NCBI GenBank assembly: GCA_964019425.1
Contig: OZ025815.1
Coordinates: forward strand, 868,001-932,000
From: Flectonema sp. DT1601
Lineage: Eukaryota; Euglenozoa; Diplonemea; Diplonemida; Diplonemidae
Direction: 5' to 3'
Length of the DNA stretch: 64,000 nucleotides
Part shown: positions 47,538 to 57,020 of the stretch, piece by piece
How the letters are laid out: every line of letters begins with the position of its first letter
Numbering within the stretch: the first letter of the stretch is position 1
Program-made: the position numbers and the translations under genes
Notes under the pieces: generated by a model
Told to the model about the DNA's origin: nothing
Seen by the model: the letters and a program-made list of their open reading frames with translations, nothing else
The model's database searches: none

Positions 47538-48586
47538 ATGACAACACAAAGCGCTCAACAGCAGCATGCAGCACCTGGCATGAACTTTCTTAAAGCAGCA
47601 TCTCATTTTGCTTTGACTAATAGTTTTCCGTTTACGATCAAGGTAGCAGCTTATCCAAGTATGTGCAGAGGAGTTTTTTTCTTCTTCTTCCAGTGTCTGA
47701 TTGAAAACGAACAAACACACAAACAAAAAAACAACCACAGTGGAGAGAATCAGGCTTCTCATGCAAACCCAACACACTAACAAATCTCTAAATGGTTCCT
47801 CTATGAAGGTGTGTTATTTGATTAAATTATTTTTACAATTGATTCATCAAATGGTTTAGTAATTATATAAAAAACAAACAGTCATTGTTGAAGACCGTTA
47901 GTCACATCAAAACCGAAGGATCAATGTTATCGCCATGGAGAGGTGTCACTCCAACACTAGTGAGATGGCTGCCATCTCAGTACTTGGTGTTATTCTTGAA
48001 GGATATGTTGTCAGGATGGTTACCAAACTATTCTAAAGACAATAATTACGGTAAATACATCGCAGGTAAGGTTGGATCAGGTGCGGCAACTGGAATTGTA
48101 TCAGCAGTAGTATGGGCTTATCCTTTAGACGTTATGAGACAACAGTTAGCTACCAAGAATTCAGGTTCATGGAAGAGAGCAGCGTCTGACATCTATGCAG
48201 CTAATGGTATGCAAGGATTCTACCGTGGGTTTCTGATTGATGCCCCTGGACTCATGATCTTCAGAGGAGTTCAGCTAGGAGGATGGGACCTAGTAAAGGA
48301 TCATTACGGCAAGCAATGGGATGAGATGACGAGATCATCGAGATTCATGCATGGACAGGTCATCTCTTTGATGGGTTCTGTTTGCAGTTATCCTTATGAT
48401 ACTCTACGTAGAAATTTAATTTGCATTGAAAATGCTACTTCTTACAGAGAAGTACTGAAGGCTGGTATTCTTAACTCAGGAGGTGTGAGAGCATTTTTCT
48501 ATGCTGGATTCTCTGCGAGAGTTCTGAGCAGTTTTGTTAATGGAGGATTGCTTGAAGGATTTGATGAGTGGAAGAGAATAAAATAA
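47538..48586 (+). CDS. Mitochondrial carrier family protein, three exons
   Basis: Proposed structure: exons 47538-47658, 47741-47808 and 47882-48586; introns of 82 nt (GTATGTG...CCACAG) and 73 nt (GTGTGTT...AACAG). The joined frame is 297 aa, the normal carrier size, and the phases agree. All three carrier signatures P-x-[DE]-x-x-[KR] then appear: YPMERIR (Met codon split by intron 1), YPLDVMR and YPYDTLRR. Repeat ends such as PWRGVTPTLVRWLPSQ and GFYRGFLIDAPGLMIFR resemble the ADP/ATP carrier. However, the RRRMMM signature of that carrier is replaced by RRNLIC, so the substrate is open. Six-span protein of the mitochondrial inner membrane. Without the middle exon the first signature is lost, which is how the exon was found. 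Confidence 0.85.
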
Positions 48587-50073
48587 AATATCTGAATAAG
48601 CGGGCATCCACAACTACTACTTCCCGACATCGTTCCATACTACTAGCAGTTAACTGGTCATTATTAGTTTTTGTTGTTCATCAAAATATTCGATTATTTA
48701 TTTTTATTTTTTATTTTTTTTGTTATCTTTTAGCAAAGGCTTAGCCGCCTTTCGTAAAGAACATAAGTTACTCATCCTCCCCCCTTCCCCCTCTTTATAT
48801 TCACGTCTTTATATCATTATTTTTATATTAATGGTTGTTGATATTGGATATTATTTTTCTTTTCTATTACATTTTCATAAAAAGATTAAAATCTTTCTTG
48901 TGTGCATTACTAAAAATATATCATTTTTAAAGTGGTTATCCAAAAAAAAGCCACAGTAGTAAAATACAGTTGAAGAAAAAAAAGAACGTGTGTATTTTTT
49001 TCTCAAACGGACTACGCAAATTTAAAACGACAAACTATCAAAAAAAAAAAAAAAAAAAAAAAGTAATAATAATAAACAAAAAAGTAACGAATGCTTATAG
49101 ATTCTCGTTCATTACAAATTTCATATAACCTACTCCACCTTTTTTTTTTTTTTCCTTTTTTTTAAATTTCTCCCTTTTTTTCCCCCCGCTTTTTTAGAGT
49201 TTTTCTTCATAGATAAATAGCTTGTCCCTTCAAAGAGATCGAAGGGGAACGAAAAAAAACAGACGTTAGATTCAAAATATGCAAACTGACATTGGCTTAT
49301 GCTATGAGTTGCATGAAAAAAAGAAAACCAAAAAAATAAATAAATAAAAGCTTCTTGTCTAAAGAAGACAGGGGAAAAAAAAAAAAAAAAAAAAGTTCAA
49401 TTTATTTTTCATCTTTTTTTTTTTTTTTTTTCCCTTATCGAGTAAGCTACCCACCCAATTTTCTAGAGCAGTAATTCTTTTAACCAGATTCTATTTAAGG
49501 TATTTAAAAAAAAATATTTTCTTTTTAAACAGAATGTACCAGAATACAGTACAATCAGACAACGGTAGAAGGCTAAACCATAACAACTCGCTCTGTGGAC
49601 TTTACTCGATGTTCTTTAGTTGATGCACACATGCGGTCTGATGAACTTTATCTATCTAAAGGCACTCCGATGGACTTTTATCTTAGAACGATAGCAACTT
49701 CAATATGGAATGAAGTCCCTTAGAACTTACTGATGAAGGACTAAAAAGGGACGAGTAGTATAAGATTAAGGCTCCTGAAACTACATATTCTATTACCCTT
49801 TTGATGTTAGGAAACTGCAGAAATGAATACTTTTCTTTTACTAATCTCTACTTTTCTTATTCTCACTTTTCTGTTCTAAAATTAATGATACTATCTAAGC
49901 ACTTCCCGCGTTCTATTGTCTGTATGAAGATTTCGTTTTTGGATTTTGTACTGGTTGCGCACAATCAAAATAAAAGTGTGAGTGAGTAAGTAAAAAAGCG
50001 AAGTTTGCCAATTCTTTTTTTCTCACTTTTCTATTCTGTTCCCAAAGATGTTAATTTTCTTCGTCAGAATACT
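48587..50073 (+). other. Long low-complexity spacer with a dispersed repeat
   Basis: About 1.5 kb of A and T tracts (for example near 49040-49062, 49376-49394 and 49418-49432). The dispersed repeat copy lies at 49665-49888. Short open frames are AT-rich and unconvincing. The end holds a pyrimidine tract and AG (50011-50047) ahead of the RidA start. Confidence 0.55.
49665..49888 (+). repeat. Dispersed repeat, copy 2 (partner at 34429-34645)
   Basis: About 215 bases, estimated at roughly 90% identity to the copy inside the array spacer: CTTAGAACGATAGCAA, GGGACGAGTAGTATAAGATT, AAGGCTCCTGAAACTAC, ATGTTAGGAAACTGCAGAAA. No coding capacity and no terminal repeats recognised. It links array spacer DNA to the single-copy region and is probably a short mobile or retroposed sequence. 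Confidence 0.7.
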
Positions 50074-50952
50074 ATGAAAAGATGTTGTTTTCAGGCAGCA
50101 ATGAGAACCGTGAAACCGATGGCTAATTCTATGAGGTGGTCAAGCGACACGTCGGCTGAAAATCATTTCGCTGACATGAGCATACCAAATCCACCTGTTC
50201 CTGGTGGTAATTTCGTACCATTCAAACGGACAGGGAATTTAGTTTATGTGAGTGGTCAGATTCCAAGGTATGAAGACGGGTCTGTTATAAAAGGAACACT
50301 TGGTTCCAATATTAGTATCGAAGATGGACAAAAAGCGGCTTATCTAGCAACGCTTAATCTGATTTCACAAATGAGAGTAGCCTGTGGAGGTGATCTTGAC
50401 AAAGTAAAAAATATTATTAAAGTTGAAGGATTTGTGAAGTCAACACCAGAGTTTACTCGTCACCCGAAAGTAATAAATGGTTGTTCCGATTTACTGGTGA
50501 AAATATTCGGTAAAGAGGTATGTGAAATTAATTTTTTGTTTTTTTGTTTTTTTACTTTTATGTGGATCCTTGTGCCCCTCTTCAAGAATAACAAACTGAT
50601 AATAAGAACTGCAATAAGATATGAATCTCTCTACCATCGAGTGAATTACGATTCTAACTTTCGTTGGTCTATATCCAGTTTGCAGAGGTCTTTCTTACAC
50701 ATCTGTGAGAATCTTTTGCTTTTCTTCATCTTTTTCCCGCGTGTCGGGGCTTCGAATGGACCTGGGCTTCCACATGTACACGAGGAAACTGATGGGATGG
50801 AAACGTTTTGTTCTATTTCACATATTGCCTCAAAAAAAAAAAAAAAAAAACAAAACAAAAAACAGATTGGATCTCATACCCGCTTTGCTGTTGGTGTGAA
50901 CAGCCTGCCTCTCGGAGTTCCTGTTGAACTTTGTATAATATTTGAAGTTTAA
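50074..50952 (+). CDS. RidA/YjgF/YER057c-family protein, two exons
   Basis: Exons 50074-50517 and 50866-50952, with an intron of 348 nt (GTATGTG...AAAACAG, phase 0). The joined protein is 176 aa. Exon 1 gives the family core (NLVYVSGQIPR, DGQKAAYLATLNLISQM, VKNIIKVEGFVKSTPEF). Exon 2 completes it with GSHTRFAVGVNSLPLGVPVE, the conserved RidA C-terminus with the substrate-binding Arg. The family hydrolyses reactive enamines and imines from amino-acid breakdown. The first 30 residues (MKRCCFQAAMRTVKP...) are basic without acidic residues, so mitochondrial import is plausible. The intron is a multiple of three without stops, so an unspliced transcript would stay in frame. Confidence 0.88.
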   Translation: MKRCCFQAAMRTVKPMANSMRWSSDTSAENHFADMSIPNPPVPGGNFVPFKRTGNLVYVSGQIPRYEDGSVIKGTLGSNISIEDGQKAAYLATLNLISQMRVACGGDLDKVKNIIKVEGFVKSTPEFTRHPKVINGCSDLLVKIFGKEVCEINFLFFCFFTFMWILVPLFKNNKLIIRTAIRYESLYHRVNYDSNFRWSISSLQRSFLHICENLLLFFIFFPRVGASNGPGLPHVHEETDGMETFCSISHIASKKKKKKQNKKQIGSHTRFAVGVNSLPLGVPVELCIIFEV

Positions 50953-51323
50953 GGAAAAAAAAAAAAAAAAAAACCTAACAATAAAAATTACACCGTCTTT
51001 TGGAAAAAAAAAAAGTTGAAATATCTCTTGTGGGTAAAACCATCTGAGAATAGTAGTCAGCTGAGAAAAAGATTTTTGTATTGCCGACGTAGTCGGAGAA
51101 GAAACTATTTGGGTGAAAAGCCGATATTTTTTATGGTCAATGATTTATTTTCCCGTGTGAAAGGATTTTGTCTGCGTTCAACGAAAATATCTGAATGTTT
51201 TGTGAAATCATTTGCACCGACAAAGCAATGATCAGCATTCAAGAAGCATATTAATTTATAAAAAAAAAAAAAGGAAATCGTCTTTCACTAAATCTTGTTG
51301 TCTTTCAACAGCAATACAACGAC
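50953..51323 (+). other. Spacer between RidA and SMN with a dispersed repeat
   Basis: A tracts, a repeat of about 110 bases at 51081-51190 whose partner is at 57765-57862, and an acceptor-like CTTTCAACAG ending at 51311 just before the SMN start. The 71-codon frame here lies in the repeat and is not convincing. Confidence 0.55.
51081..51190 (+). repeat. Dispersed repeat with short palindrome (partner at 57765-57862)
   Basis: Both copies start with CCGAC(G/A)TAGTCGGAGAAG, a 5-bp inverted pair around TA, and share AAAGCCG, TTTTC.CCGTG and TCTGTCTGCGTTCAA-type stretches. Each lies downstream of a gene stop (RidA; GTPBP1-like). No coding capacity. Could be a small mobile repeat or a structured 3' RNA element. 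Confidence 0.55.
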
Positions 51324-51854
51324 ATGAATGACCAAATTGTGTTCACTGCAGAGGACCTTCAAGATCCTGACGTGTGGGACGACACAGAACTGATTGCAGC
51401 ATACAACGATGCTGTCAAACAAGCAATGGGTGCCGCTGAACAAGTCGGAAAGAAGAAGGGAAAGGGAAAAGAAGCAAAGAACAAGCAAAAACAAAAAAAC
51501 CTTCCGAGGCAGAAAAAGGACAAGCGAAGGAAGGCAGATCCTGAACAACCTCCACCAGTGACAGTACCAGAAGTTATAATCCAAAATGAACAGCAGCGAA
51601 GGGTGCCGCAAGAAACACCTTTACAACATTATAGCTATGAGCAGTACACTCTGCCACCAGTTTATATGCCGCAGCCGCAGCCAAGTGTTTTTGCTGCTCC
51701 CCAACACCACACGTCCTATCCATCTGCACATATTCAAATACCAATACCGCCATCGATGGCTAGTGATCCGCAGATGGTACACCTTATTCAGTCATGGTAT
51801 TCAGCTGGTTATGAGTCTGGTATTGAAGCTGGTCGCTCTCTGAGAGGCCGATAG
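51324..51854 (+). CDS. SMN1: Survival motor neuron (SMN) protein, Tudor-less form
   Basis: 176 aa. The N-terminus has the Gemin2-binding helix of SMN (DVWDDTELIAAYNDAVKQA, residues 16-34; human SMN has DIWDDTALIKAYDKAV). The C-terminus has the YG box used for self-association (QSWYSAGYESGIEAGRSLR, about 156-174). Between them are a Lys-rich stretch (about 42-75) and a Pro/Gln-rich stretch. There is no Tudor domain, as in fission yeast Smn1. The protein should assemble Sm rings on spliceosomal snRNAs, in line with the introns found nearby. Start chosen: first ATG after the acceptor-like AG at 51310-51311. Good match at both ends, so confidence is fairly high. Confidence 0.85.
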   Translation: MNDQIVFTAEDLQDPDVWDDTELIAAYNDAVKQAMGAAEQVGKKKGKGKEAKNKQKQKNLPRQKKDKRRKADPEQPPPVTVPEVIIQNEQQRRVPQETPLQHYSYEQYTLPPVYMPQPQPSVFAAPQHHTSYPSAHIQIPIPPSMASDPQMVHLIQSWYSAGYESGIEAGRSLRGR

Positions 51855-52102
51855 AATTCCATCACAGTCAGGTGGGCAATACCAATACTACTTTTATACG
51901 AAGAGCTATGCATCGTTGATTGCAACGTGTCGTGAGGTTGTTCTCTGAATTGAGGTTTTTTTAACCGACCGAGGGTCTTGGTCTTGGCATTTTAGATTCT
52001 GTTTTGATTGACACTTATGTTTTTTTTTTTTTTCCCCATAACAGCAATAAAGACAAACAACAAAATGAAATAAAATAAAACGACAATTACCAACACACAA
52101 CA

Positions 52103-53911
52103 ATGTCGGGACTTAACCTGATCGCTGACATACTGGGACCACATTCAACAATATGTTTGTTAACAAATATAATTAAAAAAAAACAAAAACCGTTAGTGAC
52201 TGATGGTGATGTAAAGATGCTTCATATGATAAGTTGTAAAAAATGGGGAAGTGGACTTCAATGTGGTCATATTGACTTGGAATGGATAATAAAGCAAGAT
52301 CAACCAACTGAAATGAAAACACTACGAGATTTTGATAAAAACCAAATCACAAACTGCGACGGATCTGCTTCTCGAACTGTTGTAATAAACTCACCACGAT
52401 CCGCTCTAATTATTTTAAAAAACGGTTTAACTGTTAAGTCACTTTGTTCGCAATCAAGTGAAACAATCATAGCCTCAGTGAAGCTAGAAGGATTGCCGTA
52501 TGAGATTGGTAAAGAAAGAGTTACTCATCGAGAAACAAGAAGACTTCAACACCTTGCAGCTCTTCATTCTCAATATGACGCAGCTGTTAGTGTAATAAGT
52601 AGATTGCAATTATCAAATTTAGTTAAAGAACTTCATAATAGAACGACGAATCCTTTGAGTGTTGGGCAGCCGAATTCGTCTCCTGGTGACAATTTAAAAA
52701 AATCACCTCGATCAAGAAAATTTCGTCTACTGAGAGAAAAGAACCTCGGATTACCAACAGCCCCGTTAATATACGACTGCGAAATCGAACAGCACGTTGA
52801 ACGAATTCGACGTAAATGTGCTCAAGAATGTGAACAGGAACTTGTTTTAAAGAGAAGACTGATATCAATGGCAACGTCAAAAGAATGTGACAGCTACAAA
52901 CGAAATGAAAAAGCCAAAGAAGAATTATCCCAAAGAAAACACTATGCTGAGAAGGATGCTGGAAATTGTTTTGAAACTCAACAAAAACAACGAAACTTAA
53001 TAAATAAAAGACTGTCAGAGATAAAAGCAACTGAAGAAAAACGTCGAGAACAAGTATGCAACGCTCTGGAAGAACGTGATAGACGTATAGAGTACAGGAT
53101 AAAGGCTAGGCGTGAACTTCAAAATGAAATAAACACGAAACAAAAATCAATTATGGACGATAGACGACTTAACGTAAAACGAATCAACGAAGAACAAACA
53201 ACTTTATCAAAATTACAAACATTAGAAAAGCAACGTAAAAACTACGAACAGCAACAACGAGATTTCTTACTAACTCAACTTCGAAAACAAGAGATTCTCA
53301 GCATCCGTCAGAGAGCATCTGAAGACCGAAGAGATCGAGCAAAGAAAGCAGCACACGAGTCAGAACAACAATTTAAGAATTCAGTTATGGCAAAACAAGA
53401 ACAAACTAACAAACAAAATGAGAACTTCAAGAAGAATCGAGAAGCGTATTACCACATGAAACGTAACAACGGAGTACTCCGTGATTTGCGATCTCAGAAA
53501 ATAAGATTTCAGGGATCAGATCGATTTGATGATTGGATGAAGCAAACCGTTAGAAGAGCAACTCAAGCAGCTCAAGAAGCAGAGTTCGTTGCTACTCAAC
53601 GAAAACGGGAAATGGATCTTCAGCGAGAACGTGAACGTCATCGAACTGAAGACAGACAAATTGAAAAAGAACGAATTCAAACAATGAAAGCATATCGAAG
53701 TGCTGTCCTGTTGGAGTCACAAGTTGCTAAACATAAAACCCTGACATCAAAGTTGGATCAAAAACGAGCAGCAGCATTAGAAGCCCGAACACTTCAAGAG
53801 AACACTCGAATTACGAGAAGTCAACAACTGACTTTATTACATGAGTCTGAATTGAGAGCTCAAAAAGATCGAACTTTTATGATGAACAACAACATGAAAC
53901 CCGTCTTTTAA
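52103..53911 (+). CDS. Long coiled-coil protein, possibly axonemal
   Basis: 602 aa. Residues 1-130 form a mixed segment (RTVVINSPRSALIILKNGLT) with no fold I recognise. From about 215 on it is almost continuous charged helix rich in Arg, Glu, Gln and Lys (ERDRRIEYRIKARRELQNEI, RKREMDLQRERERHRTEDRQ). This composition is typical of trichohyalin/plectin-like coiled coils in cilia and flagella proteins such as CFAP53 or trichoplein. A flagellar role is inferred from composition only. Preceded by a T tract, CCCCATAACAG (AG 52043-52044) and a 58-base leader. Confidence 0.75.
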   Translation: MSGLNLIADILGPHSTICLLTNIIKKKQKPLVTDGDVKMLHMISCKKWGSGLQCGHIDLEWIIKQDQPTEMKTLRDFDKNQITNCDGSASRTVVINSPRSALIILKNGLTVKSLCSQSSETIIASVKLEGLPYEIGKERVTHRETRRLQHLAALHSQYDAAVSVISRLQLSNLVKELHNRTTNPLSVGQPNSSPGDNLKKSPRSRKFRLLREKNLGLPTAPLIYDCEIEQHVERIRRKCAQECEQELVLKRRLISMATSKECDSYKRNEKAKEELSQRKHYAEKDAGNCFETQQKQRNLINKRLSEIKATEEKRREQVCNALEERDRRIEYRIKARRELQNEINTKQKSIMDDRRLNVKRINEEQTTLSKLQTLEKQRKNYEQQQRDFLLTQLRKQEILSIRQRASEDRRDRAKKAAHESEQQFKNSVMAKQEQTNKQNENFKKNREAYYHMKRNNGVLRDLRSQKIRFQGSDRFDDWMKQTVRRATQAAQEAEFVATQRKREMDLQRERERHRTEDRQIEKERIQTMKAYRSAVLLESQVAKHKTLTSKLDQKRAAALEARTLQENTRITRSQQLTLLHESELRAQKDRTFMMNNNMKPVF

Positions 53912-54331
53912 TATATTTAAGAAGTTTGCTCAACATGTGTTCATTCGTAGTATCTAACTGTCGCTGATCATTTCTTTTAGTAAAAAGAAAAAGTATCAAT
54001 AAGCCTTCCCCGAGATACCAGCTTTTGGTCTTTTTTACAACTGCAACTAGGGTTTGGGCAGTAGAACCTTTTATTTAGTTTTAGCCAGTTTTCAAGTTTT
54101 CAAGTTTTTTTTTTTTTTTTAAAAAAAATTGCAGCATCGAGTTACCCCCCCCTAGTTACACGAATACTCTTTTTGATAAGGTTATTTTATATTTATTATT
54201 ATTGTTCTTTTTTTTCTTTCTTTCCTTTTTCAAGGCTTGATGGATTTCAATTTAAAGTACAATCGAATATTCAATATTATTGTAATTTTTCACAAACAGG
54301 ATAGACATTAAGAAAACCGTTTGATAGACAT
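53912..54331 (+). other. Spacer without recognised gene
   Basis: AT-rich, with T tracts near 54105-54120 and pyrimidine-rich sequence near 54205-54232. It ends in TTTTTCACAAACAG (AG 54298-54299), the probable acceptor of the oxygenase gene. Confidence 0.5.
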
Positions 54332-54865
54332 ATGTCCCTCATTGACGGGATTCCCAACTCTCAGATTATCGATTCTCTCCTTACAAGTGATGAGTGTCTT
54401 CAATTAATTTCAATGGCTGAGACGAATGGATTCGTTGATGTCTCTCCCATCGGAATGTCAGAAGTAAAAGAATGTGTTCGGAGTATATTTAAGGGTGATG
54501 ACGGTAAGGTGATAACTAATATGCTGTACAACAAAATAAAAAAACATCTCAACGAGTATAACGGACACATCCCAGTTGGATTAAATAATTACGTGAGAAT
54601 ACTAAAAATGGTCGACACTAGAGAAGGTTTATTTGACCATCAAGATAACTCTCACAAAGAAGGTTCTAAACAATCTTTTCAGTCACTTGTAATTTATTTA
54701 ACAAACACTAAAGGTGGTACTGGTTTCTCTAAGGTAACAGTTAATGATGCTGTTGGACGTGCAGTGATATTTCCACATAATGTAACTCACAGAAGTATTA
54801 ACAATCTCTCTCCTAATACTCGATATGTGCTTAGAACTGATGTTATGTTTGAAAAGGTTGTATAA
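54332..54865 (+). CDS. 2-oxoglutarate/Fe(II)-dependent oxygenase, prolyl-hydroxylase-like
   Basis: 177 aa, a compact single domain. The iron-binding triad is visible as His103 and Asp105 in FDHQDNSH and His153 in VTHRS, and the 2-oxoglutarate-binding Arg as Arg164 in NTRYVLRTD. The strands YVRILKMVD, QSLVIYLTN, GGTGFSKV and GRAVIFPHN follow the order of the double-stranded beta-helix fold. No signal peptide or membrane span, so cytosolic or nuclear. The hydroxylated substrate cannot be told from sequence. Start ATG 33 bases after the acceptor-like AG. Confidence 0.8.
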   Translation: MSLIDGIPNSQIIDSLLTSDECLQLISMAETNGFVDVSPIGMSEVKECVRSIFKGDDGKVITNMLYNKIKKHLNEYNGHIPVGLNNYVRILKMVDTREGLFDHQDNSHKEGSKQSFQSLVIYLTNTKGGTGFSKVTVNDAVGRAVIFPHNVTHRSINNLSPNTRYVLRTDVMFEKVV

Positions 54866-54980
54866 CTTTTCACACGCGGAAGGTGAATTTTCGTTCTGTT
54901 TTGATTTTTAAATTTATGTCATTTACCTTTTTTTTTAAAATTTTTTTTTTTTTTTATGTCGTCAGTTTTTTTTTTCCTTC

Positions 54981-55011
<31 letters not shown>

Positions 55012-55044
55012 TTCCTCTTTGTTATTTTTTTTAAATAAATAAAA
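54866..55044 (+). other. Pyrimidine-rich spacer
   Basis: Long T tracts (about 54930-55015) precede the GTPase start. The nearest AG upstream of the ATG is in GTCGTCAG near 54965, which would leave an 80-base T-rich leader. This is unlike the other genes, whose AG lies closer to the ATG. Confidence 0.5.
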
Positions 55045-57020
55045 ATGGAACGATTGCATGATCAATCAACACTTTGTGCCGTAATTGAAAACGAGTGTCC
55101 TTCAACTATAACATCAGATGTTGACAGTAGTGCTGAGGATGAGGTCGCTGGATTCGGAGACTTACTTTGTGAGAGTCCAACCGGAAAGAAGAGTCTTCTC
55201 CAAGACGGAGGAGATTGTCTTGGTATTGAGGATGATGAGGGTCCTATTGAATACAAATGGAAGTTAGTAAACGTTTCTGATGAGAGATTAGAGCATCTGG
55301 TTACTCAAATGAAGTTTAGAATAGCTGAAGGTCAGGGTGAGTGTATGTACGAAATCGGAGTCGATAACGACGGGTTTCCAAAAGGATTAAATGATGAAGA
55401 GTACGATGAGAGTGTTCACACAGTCAGAAGAATGGCTGCAGTTCTTGAATGCGAAGTCTCACTTGTTTGTGAAAAAGTAGTCAGCTCCCAACCAACCCTC
55501 CGATGCTGTGAATTAATGATCAGACGAGTCAGCAAAAACAGCGGCTGTCTCGACCTTCGCATAGCAATATGCGGAAATGTCGATTCTGGAAAGTCAACAT
55601 TAACAGGTGTACTAACTACTGGAGTACTCGACAATGGTAGAGGCAGCATGAGACAATCAGTGTTCAAACACAAACATGAAATAGACACTGGTCGTACCTC
55701 TTCCATTTCCCAACAAATCATCGGATACGATGCTCAGGGTTGCATTGTAAACTATAAATCTGAAGGTGGTGGTTTCGGCCACGTCTTGTCGAATCATCAA
55801 ATCGCTGATGCCAGTTCAAAAATCGTCACTCTCTTCGATCTCGCAGGTCACGAACGATACTTAAAAACAACAGTCTTTGGAATGACGGGTTCTATACCTG
55901 ACTATGCTGCTTTAGTATTGTCGGCTAATAATGGAGTTCAGAGAATGACGAAGGTATTTCTTTTTTTTCCCCTTCCTCTTTAAAAAACTTATTTTAATAA
56001 CATAAAAACAGGAACACTTGGGTCTCTGTCTCGCTCTTAAGATGCCAGTTCTCGGAGTGATCACCAGAATTGATGCGTGTCCTGACGCTGTATTTAAGAA
56101 CACACTCGCTGACTTAAAAAAGATACTTAAAATGCCTGGCGTTAAAAAACTTCCTTACATTGTAAGAAGCGAGGAAGATGTTGTTGTTTGTGCTAAGAAT
56201 ATGAAAGAAGATAGAGTCGGTTTGTGAAATTCTTTTTTTTATCCTATCGTGTTTATTATGATCTTGTGTTTCGATAAAAAAACAACAACAAAAAACAGCT
56301 CCAATCTTCTGTGTCTCTAACGTAACTGGAGAAGGTCTCGCATTGCTTAAGAGATTTGTTAATTTACTTCCAATGAGGAGAGATTGGAATAGCATTTCTA
56401 CAGAACCAGCGGAGTGTCTAATTGATAATACTTTCTTTGTTACTGGTGTCGGTACCGTCGTTTCAGGTGTCGTTACTAAGGGAACCATTCACAATGGTGA
56501 TACTATTTTATTAGGACCAGATGGTCATGGATCTTTCAAACAAGTTCTTATTAAGGGAATCCACGTTAGAGGACTGCCAGTTAGATATGTAAAGGCAGGT
56601 ACGACTGGATCATTCGCATTAAAAAAGGAAAAAAGATCTCACATCAGAAAAGGAATGGTAATCCTAGGTAAAGAACACACTGCAGCAACAGCATGTTGGG
56701 AGTTTGAAGCTGAAGTGGTTGTTTTATTTCATAGTACTACTATTCATTCAAATTATCAACCAGTTGTTCATTGTCGAACTGTTAGGCAATCGGCAAAAAT
56801 CACATTGGTTAGTCAAGACAACTTACGTACTGGTGATAAAGCAACGGTCAGGTTTAGATTTTTGTATCGACCAGAATACATTGCGGTCGGTTCAAAACTT
56901 ATTTTTAGAGAAGGTAGGACAAAGGGACTCGGCACAGTTACAAAAGTAACACCTCACACTGTTCCAGTCAAGCAGGCTTCTCACAGTCATAAGGTCGCTC
57001 CTCCAACGCCTGTAGTGTGA
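55045..57020 (+). CDS. GTPBP1: GTPBP1/GTPBP2-family translational GTPase, three exons
   Basis: Exons 55045-55953, 56012-56219 and 56299-57020; introns of 58 nt (GTATTTC...AAACAG, phase 0) and 79 nt (GTTTGTG...AAACAG, phase 1). Joined protein 612 aa. G1 GNVDSGKST at 177-185, G3 DLAGH at 265-269, G4 TRID at 321-324 (TKID in most relatives), then two beta-barrel domains (FFVTGVGTVVSGVVTKGTIH, GDKATVRFRFLYRPEYI). The N-terminal domain with VHTVRRMAAVLECEVSLV fits GTPBP1/2, relatives of Hbs1 and eEF1A that act in ribosome quality control and mRNA turnover. An acidic first 70 residues is unaligned. Frames join only with both introns removed. Confidence 0.88.

Noticed and set aside
48720-48959. Plus-strand frame of 79 codons after the carrier gene
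   Set aside because: AT-rich low-complexity sequence without conserved features.
51016-51231. Plus-strand frame of 71 codons between RidA and SMN
   Set aside because: Lies over the dispersed repeat shared with 57765-57862, where the frame is not kept.
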